From Desulfobacter curvatus DSM 3379 (lineage in GTDB: Bacteria > Desulfobacterota > Desulfobacteria > Desulfobacterales > Desulfobacteraceae): a stretch of 58,562 nt of DNA. Shown here piece by piece: positions 44,599 through 51,486 of this stretch. The notes under the pieces were generated by a model that made no database searches, was not told the DNA's origin, and worked only from the letters and a program-made list of their open reading frames with translations. Both the position numbers and the translations under genes were made by a program. Location of the stretch: contig NZ_KB893053.1 of assembly GCF_000373985.1 (NCBI RefSeq), positions 1-58,562 on the forward strand, read 5' to 3'. The stretch's first letter is position 1, and each line of letters starts with the position of its first letter.

Positions 44599-45510
44599 AT
44601 TCGGCCTATAATCAGCATATACCTGGTCTGGGGCCTTGGCACACTTGGATTCCAAGCCCTGGGCCGGATATTGCCGGAAGCGGCCCGGCCCGGGTTTAAT
44701 TATATCATCATTGTGGGCCTGATTGTCTGCCTGGCCTGGATGACCCGGATTTATCAAAGACAAATTGAACCGGCCATCGGCACAAACACTGCCCGGCGTC
44801 TGTCCTGGATAGGCGCTTTGACCCTGATCTTTATAATACTCTACCTGCCGGTGGGCCAGGCAGGTTTGAAAAACAATATCGTTACAGCCTTGTCCACGGC
44901 AACCCTGGTGCTTTTAGCCTGTGTGGCAGCTCACTGGCTGGTCATCCCCCTGAAGCGGCCGTCTGAATTTATTCCCATCGGCATGGCCGTGGCATTGTCC
45001 GACATATTCAGTGTCTTTTCAGGCCCCACCCGAAATTTTGCAGAAGATATTTCCGACTATTACCGGGAAGGTATGACAGGCCCGGTGCCCCTGGTAGATT
45101 TTTTCCTGGTCAAAATGCCCATGCCCGGCAATGATTATTTCATGCCCATATTCGGTGTCACCGACTGGGTCGTGGTGGCCCTGCTGTCCGCAGGCGCCCT
45201 TCGGTTCGGCATGAGCGACAATATATTCAGCCTTGCCGGATCAAAACAAAGGCAAAACAAATCCCGGGCATTTTTCCCTGTGGCCGCTATCGGCCTGATT
45301 CTCTCAATTGTAACGGCAAGATCCATGAACCTGTATCTGCCGGCCCTGCCCTTTATCGTCATTGTTTTTCTAATCGCCATGGCAGCAAAATATCCCGCAG
45401 TCCGAAAACTTGGACCAGAAGAAATCCGGGCCATGATTGTTGTAAGTTCCCTGATGTGTGTACTCATGGCCGTATTTACCTTTATAAAAAATGGTATTGG
45501 AGCCGGGTGA
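44599..45510 (+). CDS. Unknown polytopic membrane protein, possible GxGD-protease relative
   Basis: About 303 residues with eight or nine membrane spans. The only in-frame ATG/GTG/TTG start is a TTG at 44671, which would cut off a well-formed N-terminal helix (RPIISIYLVWGLGTLGF). An ATT at 44599 with AGGA six bases upstream restores it, so I place the start there. In the middle, ALSDIFSVFSG (Asp codon at 45001) and FGVTDWVVV (Asp codon at 45163) are spaced and framed like the two catalytic Asp helices of presenilin-type GxGD proteases, with Thr in place of the second Gly. This is inference from pattern only. Last gene of the surE operon. Confidence 0.6.
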   Translation: MRPIISIYLVWGLGTLGFQALGRILPEAARPGFNYIIIVGLIVCLAWMTRIYQRQIEPAIGTNTARRLSWIGALTLIFIILYLPVGQAGLKNNIVTALSTATLVLLACVAAHWLVIPLKRPSEFIPIGMAVALSDIFSVFSGPTRNFAEDISDYYREGMTGPVPLVDFFLVKMPMPGNDYFMPIFGVTDWVVVALLSAGALRFGMSDNIFSLAGSKQRQNKSRAFFPVAAIGLILSIVTARSMNLYLPALPFIVIVFLIAMAAKYPAVRKLGPEEIRAMIVVSSLMCVLMAVFTFIKNGIGAG

Positions 45511-45561
45511 ATTTTTTCCGAAGAGTATACTTTTTGAATTGAGAGAGGCACAAAAATCAAA

Positions 45562-45600
45562 AAGGGGTTACGAAAAATTTTACGTAACCCCTTGATTTTT
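45562..45600 (+). terminator. Terminator of the surE operon
   Basis: AAGGGGTTACG (45562-45572) pairs perfectly with CGTAACCCCTT (45583-45593) and is followed by GATTTTTTTG. Its right side (CTTGATTTTT, 45591-45600) recurs at 47718-47727 beside tRNA-Val(GAC). Confidence 0.88.
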
Positions 45601-45613
45601 TTGTCTGATTTTT

Positions 45614-45627
45614 AATAACAGCCATGG
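45614..45627 (-). repeat. Fragment of the CCCATGGC motif
   Basis: On the minus strand CCATGGCTGTTATT is identical to 14 bases of copy A (4689-4702). The rest of the hairpin is not recognisable. It lies at the left edge of the AT-rich cassette. Confidence 0.35.
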
Positions 45628-45681
45628 CCGACCTGATCTTTCACCAATTAAACTATGCACATTTTAGGCAAAAATTAAATA

Positions 45682-46239
45682 TTATGAATACGCCTTTATG
45701 GCGTCTTTCTCAATATCGATTGGGAGACCCACTCTCATAAAATATCGAGCAAATGCTTGAGAAAGGTGTTCTCTATATGGTGGTAGCAACCGCAATCTTG
45801 TTGTTCTATTTTTGGCTATTTGTTTTATGTATTTTTTTGGCAATGAATAGATCCGATGAAAATCAACAATTGAAAAATCTAATTTGATTTTATCTGAGGT
45901 ATATTCGCCTAATAAATGATAGGCGGGCTCTTTTCCTTGCCTTAAACTTTCTCTGGCCTTGCTCGCTTTAAAATATGAATTTGTTTCTATCAAAGTACTA
46001 AGGGGCCATATGGGGCATAACACAACAGAATCAATTTTATCGTGCTCGATATCACAGGCTTGAGTTAAAATTATTATATCCGCAGTCTGTAAATCTATAC
46101 TCGACTCTATTTCTTCAGCTTCATCAAGAATAGCCTGAAACAGATTTTCATCTGGAGAAGGGATCGGGCATTCAAAAATTATATCTCCTTGCGTAATAGA
46201 ATCAGAGTCATGAACCTCTTTGTACCATGGGTAATTCAT
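45682..46239 (-). CDS. Unknown cassette protein 3, with a TQACD motif (185 aa)
   Basis: A soluble 185-residue protein. The region QGDIIFECPIP followed by IIILTQACDIE (about 50-68) and LCPIWPL resembles a widespread but uncharacterised family that carries an S/T-Q-x-C-D motif and often occurs in accessory regions. The C-terminal half is basic (KQIAKNRTTRLRLLPPY) and could bind nucleic acid. It starts four bases after the 107-residue gene, and its AT content is above that of flanking housekeeping genes. No function is assigned. Confidence 0.6.
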   Translation of the reverse strand: MNYPWYKEVHDSDSITQGDIIFECPIPSPDENLFQAILDEAEEIESSIDLQTADIIILTQACDIEHDKIDSVVLCPIWPLSTLIETNSYFKASKARESLRQGKEPAYHLLGEYTSDKIKLDFSIVDFHRIYSLPKKYIKQIAKNRTTRLRLLPPYREHLSQAFARYFMRVGLPIDIEKDAIKAYS

Positions 46240-46243
46240 ATTG

Positions 46244-46567
46244 CTAACTCAGAAACCCTTCTTCATTCTCAACAGCATGAAATGAGAGTTTTCGAGGCTT
46301 ATTAAATCTCACTTTTATTTTTTTTACTACTGGCATAGCAACGATTGGCTCCAAACTGTCTTGGTGCGATGCCTGCCTCATTGTTTCATGTTTCAATTGA
46401 TAAAAGCATTGATTCTCAGATGTACATTCATACTGATAATCATAGGACGTACCTGCATACACTTGGCCGGCAGAATCCGGTGTGAAATTCAGAGAAATTA
46501 ATGATGCTGTGCCAATGCCTATGACCATTTTATAAACCGAGTTTGTCGAGCTTGATAATTCTACCAT
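46244..46567 (-). CDS. Unknown cassette protein 2 (107 aa)
   Basis: A small protein with a short hydrophobic segment (about residues 12-27, YKMVIGIGTASLISLNF), two Cys in YECTSENQCFYQ, and a basic C-terminus (KKIKVRFNKPRKLSF). It starts two bases after the TIGR04255-like gene stop, so it is translated as part of a tight operon. No family is recognised. It may be an adaptor between the two larger proteins. Confidence 0.55.
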   Translation of the reverse strand: MVELSSSTNSVYKMVIGIGTASLISLNFTPDSAGQVYAGTSYDYQYECTSENQCFYQLKHETMRQASHQDSLEPIVAMPVVKKIKVRFNKPRKLSFHAVENEEGFLS

Positions 46568-46569
46568 GA

Positions 46570-47301
46570 CTATTCTCCATAAATAGGATTGAATTCTTCA
46601 AGAAACGAGTCTTTCATTAAAGAAAAAAAGAGTTCTTTTTCTTTAATATGGGCGTTTTCAACAACCTCAATATAATTCTTTAAAAAAGACATTGAATTTT
46701 CGATGTTGCATAAGATATCAATATCAATAATGGAGCCTGAAATCGAATGGTTCCCTTTCACCATGGTGACAGAATTGCCAATTTGAAGGATTTTTATGTA
46801 ATCTCCATCCACCTCTTCTGTACGGATATTTGTTGACTCTTTTTTTAGCTTTTTACCAATTAAGTCAATTTCGCAGTGTATTTTCCCAAAAATATTGTTT
46901 TTGAAATGGTTGATATATCTAAGGCCTAACCTTTCAACTTTAGTCATAACTTCAGCGTCAATGCTTTTTGACAAAATTTCATAGAAGAAGGCAGACCATT
47001 CTTCCCATCCACAATAGGGGGTATTAGTCGAAAAAGTTAAGACATCTGGCCCAATGTTTAGGGTATGTTTACCACTCACGAATTGATGATAGGCTTTATA
47101 TTTTAATGATGGATCTTGACGCCTTATAGCTTCCGGGATTTGGAGTATTGGTAATGAAATAGGTTTTCCATCAAATAGGCTTCCAATTTTTCCATAAAAC
47201 ATACCAAAAATGGCATCACTAGGGAATTTCGATGAATATCGAATTTCAAGAATTGCTTCCTGAACCGGACAAGGATCTATTTTAGCGGGCAATTTATTCA
47301 T
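46570..47301 (-). CDS. TIGR04255-like protein, cassette protein 1 (243 aa)
   Basis: The N-terminus PCPVQEAILEIRYSS, followed by SLPILQIPEAIRRQDP, and the LGLRYINHF segment match the sporadically distributed TIGR04255 family, whose function is unknown and which turns up in accessory regions. I place the start at ATG 47301 rather than GTG 47313. It is the first gene of a tight three-gene operon (spacings 2 and 4 bases). High AT content and patchy family distribution suggest horizontal acquisition. A defence or toxin-antitoxin role is possible but not shown by any motif. Confidence 0.7.
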   Translation of the reverse strand: MNKLPAKIDPCPVQEAILEIRYSSKFPSDAIFGMFYGKIGSLFDGKPISLPILQIPEAIRRQDPSLKYKAYHQFVSGKHTLNIGPDVLTFSTNTPYCGWEEWSAFFYEILSKSIDAEVMTKVERLGLRYINHFKNNIFGKIHCEIDLIGKKLKKESTNIRTEEVDGDYIKILQIGNSVTMVKGNHSISGSIIDIDILCNIENSMSFLKNYIEVVENAHIKEKELFFSLMKDSFLEEFNPIYGE

Positions 47302-47313
47302 AATACTTACCAC

Positions 47314-47690
47314 TATCTATTTGATTCTTTAATCATTTTTTTATTAAATTCAATTGCCACAAAAAACCATATTTCTTATTAAACACGAACTTCCATAATA
47401 TAAGGAGAATAAACATTTGCAAGTTTTTTTCAACGCTATCGAAAAAAATGTCAATTAGTATATCCTTTCTCATTCTTAGCGGACAATTGGAAAAAATACA
47501 ATACACTCCAATAAGAAAACCAGAATTTCTCATCCAGATCCGGGCATACCTGAATGAGAGTTTCCGGAAAGCTAACACATAACTCCGGGGGGCAGCCAAA
47601 GCACGCCCGCTTATATTTTGACAGGGGGCGGACCAACCCCGCGGGTTTTCAATTAATTGTTTTGGCAGCAGCCGGTAGCAAAAACTAAAA
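47314..47690. other. Gene-free stretch with a GC-rich remnant
   Basis: This gap between the cassette and tRNA-Val(GAC) is AT-rich at 47314-47520 and changes sharply to GC-rich sequence at about 47520-47645. Short frames on the minus strand (61 and 88 codons) have no ribosome sites and no known domain. The composition break suggests a remnant of an earlier insertion. The cassette promoter should lie in the AT-rich part, but I cannot define one. Confidence 0.4.
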
Positions 47691-47720
47691 AAGCACTTAC
47701 GAACTTTTTCGTAAGTGCTT
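47691..47720 (-). terminator. Terminator of tRNA-Val(GAC)
   Basis: AAGCACTTACGA pairs perfectly with TCGTAAGTGCTT (12 bp) around a six-base loop. On the minus strand it is followed by TTTTTTAGTTTTT. It ends the tRNA transcript eight bases after CCA. Confidence 0.88.
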
Positions 47721-47728
47721 GATTTTTA

Positions 47729-47804
47729 TGGTTGGCACGAGCGGACTTGAACCGCTGACTTCTACCGTGTCGAGGTAGCACTCTACCAACTGAGTTACGC
47801 GCCA
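47729..47804 (-). tRNA. tRNA-Val(GAC), with C at position 33
   Basis: On the minus strand the acceptor TGGCGCG pairs with CGTGCCA (one G-U), the T-arm AGCGG/CCGCT is intact and CCA is encoded. The anticodon stem CTACC/GGTAG holds loop TCGACAC: anticodon GAC, but position 33 is C where U is nearly universal. Confidence 0.88.
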
Positions 47805-47858
47805 TTAAATTTAGGTAATTTCTAACAGACCCTTGAAATTATGTCAAGAATATTGAAG

Positions 47859-49178
47859 CTATTCTTGCAGTGTTTCCTGAATAATTCCCTGGCCGGTCGT
47901 GTTGTCCGATCCCTGGGGAAAGGTGTCCGGCTGCGGGGCAATAACTTTTGTGTCGTCCTGGGGCGTCTGGGGGGCCACGTTGTTGTCCGGGGAGGCTACA
48001 AATCTTATTTTCACCGCTTCATCAGAAACCACGGAAACTTCAATACCGAATTCCTCAAAGGTTCTCAGCATCACAGCATTGGCAAACTGGGCAGGGGTAC
48101 CTTTATAGTTGACCTCCATAATGGCATGGGAAGATCCAAGCTCCCGGGGCGAAATATCTTCAATCTCCCGGATGTCTTTGAGCTGACGTTTCAGGGCAAT
48201 AAACCGGGTCAGAAAATTGTCCCCTTCCACATAAAGATCAAAGGCTCTTTTCTCTTTCATGGCCTGGGCCCAGAACCCTTCAAGTTTTTCCTTCAAGGCT
48301 TGCCCGGCGGTATCTGCGGCCTGGACAAGTGCCTGGTCTGCGCCCTGGGCATCCGTGCTTTTGGCCGTCGCAGTGGCAGTGGTGCGGATCTCCTCTTTCT
48401 GGGAAGCCATATCCAGCACCGTAAAGGAAACACCCGCCTCAAAGGTTTTTTCATTACCCATCCGGTTCGCGGACTCCTGGGCCGATGCCATGCCAAAAAC
48501 GACCATGTCGGCCCCAAGGGCCTGCCCCATGGCCATGGCGGCTGCCTGGTCATCCATGGCAGAAAATACAACATGATAGGCAGCAGGATCAGGATAATTA
48601 TTCCCTGTAACAACCAAAGGAATATGGGCGTGCTCAAATACGGCTTTCAGGCTTTTTTCAGCAATGGAGGTATAGGATTGTCCTTCCGGTTGCCACCACC
48701 AGCACCGGGGTTGCGTATCTTCAAGTCCCTGTTCTGCAATGAGCAAAAGAACCTTTGGATTGTTCCGGGCCTGGTTGAAGATACCGGAATCACGCAGGCG
48801 TTTCTTCATAAGGTCCAGGCTGATCTTTGATTCTACGCCCACAAGATATGCCCCATTGTGGGCCCTGCCGTTAATAACCCGGTACGTAGACACAAAATCC
48901 ATGGTACGGACAAGAAGCTGGTCGTAAAGAAAATCAAGATTTTCGCCCAATTTCTTCTGGGATACCACAGAGACAAAAGCACTTTGAACCGCCTTTTCCA
49001 AGGCATCTGTCACTGCAGCCTTTTTGGCACTTAACGTATCCTGACCGCTTATTTTATGCCGGCCGGTGGTGATGTAGACACTATCCTGCCCGGCAGCCAT
49101 TGCCCCGGCCAGGGAAAAACAAAAAATCGCAATGATAAATGCGGCCAATAAAAATCGGAATGGAGAGATCATGGTCAT
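47859..49178 (-). CDS. Exported protein with a FlgT/LPP20-like N-terminal region
   Basis: A 439-residue protein with a signal peptide (hydrophobic core about 8-28, ending AMAAG). Residues about 45-130 (DTLSAKKAAVTDALEKAVQS and on) resemble the N-terminal domain of flagellar assembly protein T and LPP20-type lipoproteins. A central Ala-rich alpha/beta region follows, then a Pro/Asp/Gln-rich tail that looks disordered. No flagellar genes are nearby. Its start overlaps the prenyl synthase stop by four bases (ATGA), so it is the last gene of the htpG operon. Function unknown; envelope or outer-membrane assembly is plausible. Confidence 0.6.
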   Translation of the reverse strand: MTMISPFRFLLAAFIIAIFCFSLAGAMAAGQDSVYITTGRHKISGQDTLSAKKAAVTDALEKAVQSAFVSVVSQKKLGENLDFLYDQLLVRTMDFVSTYRVINGRAHNGAYLVGVESKISLDLMKKRLRDSGIFNQARNNPKVLLLIAEQGLEDTQPRCWWWQPEGQSYTSIAEKSLKAVFEHAHIPLVVTGNNYPDPAAYHVVFSAMDDQAAAMAMGQALGADMVVFGMASAQESANRMGNEKTFEAGVSFTVLDMASQKEEIRTTATATAKSTDAQGADQALVQAADTAGQALKEKLEGFWAQAMKEKRAFDLYVEGDNFLTRFIALKRQLKDIREIEDISPRELGSSHAIMEVNYKGTPAQFANAVMLRTFEEFGIEVSVVSDEAVKIRFVASPDNNVAPQTPQDDTKVIAPQPDTFPQGSDNTTGQGIIQETLQE

Positions 49179-50158
49179 ACCTTTCTGAGGATGGAATAAT
49201 CCGCAATCAGTTCCAACAGATATTTTGAATCGGATTCAGGAAAAATATCCAAGGCGGTTCGGGCTGACTGCACATGGGCAAGGGCCCGGTTGTTTGTATA
49301 TTCAATGCCGCCCAAACGGGTCAGAAGGACTTTAAGACTTTCAAACTCGTCCGGATTAAACTGTGGCCGGGCCATGGCATCCAGCATCCATTCGCGGTCC
49401 TGGGCATCGGCCTTTCCAAGACTGTAAATCAGGGGCAGGGTCAACTTGCCTTCCCGCATATCCGCCCCGGGATTCTTGCCCAGCTGTTCGGCGGTGGCGG
49501 TATAGTCCAGCAGATCGTCGGCCATCTGAAAGGCCATGCCCAAGTGCCAGCCGTAATTTTTAAGGGCGGTTTCCCGATTTTCATCGGCCTTGGCCACAAT
49601 GGCACCGGTGCGGCAGGCACCCTGGATCAAAACGGCGGTCTTTCGCTCTATGATTTCATTGTACTCATCTTCTGTGAGGTCCGGGTTCCCCTTTTTTTCC
49701 ATCTGGAGAATTTCGCCCTGGGACATGTCTGCCGTAATTTGAGCGATCACTTCAATGACCCGGGGGGATTTTGTTTTTGCGGCAATAATTAGCGCTGTGG
49801 CCAAAAGGAAATCCCCTGTAAGTACCACTGTGGGCGCATCCCACAGGGTATGGGCGCAAGGCTTGCCCCGGCGTGTATCAGAGCCGTCCACCACATCATC
49901 ATGGAGCAAAGTGGCTGCATGAAGGTACTCAAAAATAGTGGAGAACTCGATTTCCTGCCCGGTCTGGAACCCGCACATGCGGGCGGCATGGATCATGAGC
50001 AGCGGCCGCAGCCTTTTACCGCCGGCAAACAGCAGATGGCCTGCCACCTGCCTGACCAGATCCAGATTCGGGGTCAAATTTGTTTCAAGGGCCTGCTCCA
50101 CCAGCAAAAGGTCCGGACCGGCCAGCGCCATAATCTCTTTTTTTATATTTTTTGTCAC
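49175..50158 (-). CDS. Polyprenyl diphosphate synthase
   Basis: A 327-residue trans-prenyltransferase. The two Asp-rich Mg sites are LLHDDVVDGSDTRRG and MADDLLDY, and GGKRLRPLL is the diphosphate-binding motif. Small residues before the first Asp-rich motif (YLHAATLLHDD) suggest a long product, as in octaprenyl-type enzymes for menaquinone side chains, but chain length cannot be fixed from sequence. Both ends overlap neighbours by four bases (ATGA), so translation is coupled to rimO and to the exported protein. Confidence 0.93.
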   Translation of the reverse strand: MTKNIKKEIMALAGPDLLLVEQALETNLTPNLDLVRQVAGHLLFAGGKRLRPLLMIHAARMCGFQTGQEIEFSTIFEYLHAATLLHDDVVDGSDTRRGKPCAHTLWDAPTVVLTGDFLLATALIIAAKTKSPRVIEVIAQITADMSQGEILQMEKKGNPDLTEDEYNEIIERKTAVLIQGACRTGAIVAKADENRETALKNYGWHLGMAFQMADDLLDYTATAEQLGKNPGADMREGKLTLPLIYSLGKADAQDREWMLDAMARPQFNPDEFESLKVLLTRLGGIEYTNNRALAHVQSARTALDIFPESDSKYLLELIADYSILRKV

Positions 50159-51486
50159 ACCATCTCCCCGGCAATATCATATTCAAATGCGTCGGTTATT
50201 TTTACCTGAACCAAGCTGCCTATGTCCAGTCCATCTGAATAAATAAATGTTACCCCATCCACTTCAGGCACCTGGAACGGGGTTCTGCCGATGTATACCC
50301 CGTCCTCAGGACTTTCTTCCACAAGAACCGGATAGACACGGCCCACATGCCGGGCATTGCGTTTTTCTGAAATCTTTGCCTGGGCCGCCATAATGGTGTC
50401 ATGCCGCAGTTCGGCCAGGTCTTCGGGGACATGATCGTTTAACTTGTGGGCGGGCAGGTCATGGGCGTCGGAATAGGTGAATACCCCTAGGTGATCAAAT
50501 TCCACCTCCTGTATAAATGCCAACAGGTCCTTGAACTGCTGGTCTGTCTCCCCGGGAAAGCCCACGATTACGGTGGTCCGCAACACGGCATCCGGATCCA
50601 GCTGTCGAATATCGGAAAAGAACCGGGTAAGATCCTGCCGGGTATACGGCCGGCCCATGCGTCTCAAGACCTCATCATGGGCATGCTGAATGGGCACATC
50701 ATAGTATGAACAGATATTGGGATGGCGTTGCACCGCTTTAATGACCCGTTCATCAAGGGTACTCGGGTGGGTATACAAAAACCGCAGCCAGGCGGCCGGA
50801 TCTTTTCGGGCCATAGTTTCCGCAGTTTTTTCAAGCACCGTATGAAAGTCCGGTCCATCCAAATCCAGACCGTAGTCCGTGGTGTTTTCCGCTGTGAGGA
50901 TGACCTCTTTAACGCCCTGATCAAGAAGCGCAGACGCCTCATCGCAGATCAGTTCTACGGGCCGGGAACGCTGGCGTCCTCTCAGATTGGGAATAATACA
51001 ATAGGTGCAATGACGGCTGCATCCTTCGGACACCTTGATGTAGGCGGTTTTTTCACAAAGAAGTTCCCGGGCCTGCACAGGGGTGTCCACCTGCCGGGTG
51101 TCGGGCTCTGGAAACAGGGTAAATGGGGTCTTGCCGGCATTTTCCACGGCGCTTACGATATGATCACAGGCTGCAGTGCCTAAAAAAGCATCCACTTCCG
51201 GCAAACTATCCAAAAGATCCGGGTCATCCTTATACCGCTGGACAAGACAACCGGTAACAACCAGGTGCCGGCACACACCGGTGGTTTTAAATTCAGCCAT
51301 CTCCAAAATAACATCAACCGCCTCCTGGGAGGCGGTTGAGATAAACCCGCAGGTATTTATGATGATGGCATCAGCCTGAACCGGGTCAGTTATGATCTGA
51401 TGGCCGGCTGCAGTCAGCCGGCCAAGCATAATTTCACTGTCCACCTGGTTTCTTGAACAGCCCAGGCTTTCAAGGCAAATTTTCAT
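50155..51486 (-). CDS. rimO: Ribosomal protein S12 methylthiotransferase
   Basis: A 443-residue radical-SAM methylthiotransferase that modifies Asp88 (E. coli numbering) of S12. The N-terminal UPF0004 domain starts MKICLESLGCSRNQVDSE, with further cluster Cys in NTCGFIS and VTGCLVQRY. The SAM cluster motif is CSRHCTYC, followed by PNLRGRQRSRP, which is typical of RimO rather than MiaB. A TRAM domain ends the protein. It overlaps htpG and the prenyl synthase by four bases each. In E. coli YcaO supports this reaction, so the YcaO protein elsewhere in the window is of interest. Confidence 0.94.
   Translation of the reverse strand: MKICLESLGCSRNQVDSEIMLGRLTAAGHQIITDPVQADAIIINTCGFISTASQEAVDVILEMAEFKTTGVCRHLVVTGCLVQRYKDDPDLLDSLPEVDAFLGTAACDHIVSAVENAGKTPFTLFPEPDTRQVDTPVQARELLCEKTAYIKVSEGCSRHCTYCIIPNLRGRQRSRPVELICDEASALLDQGVKEVILTAENTTDYGLDLDGPDFHTVLEKTAETMARKDPAAWLRFLYTHPSTLDERVIKAVQRHPNICSYYDVPIQHAHDEVLRRMGRPYTRQDLTRFFSDIRQLDPDAVLRTTVIVGFPGETDQQFKDLLAFIQEVEFDHLGVFTYSDAHDLPAHKLNDHVPEDLAELRHDTIMAAQAKISEKRNARHVGRVYPVLVEESPEDGVYIGRTPFQVPEVDGVTFIYSDGLDIGSLVQVKITDAFEYDIAGEMV

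Noticed and set aside
47550..47640. Integron attC-like site suggested by GCTAAC/GTTAGC in the GC-rich remnant
   Set aside because: The flanking sequence does not fit the paired core-site pattern and no integron integrase is present.
47841..48830. Open frame of 329 codons on the plus strand opposite the exported protein
   Set aside because: The minus-strand gene has a signal peptide and is coupled to its operon; the plus-strand frame has neither.
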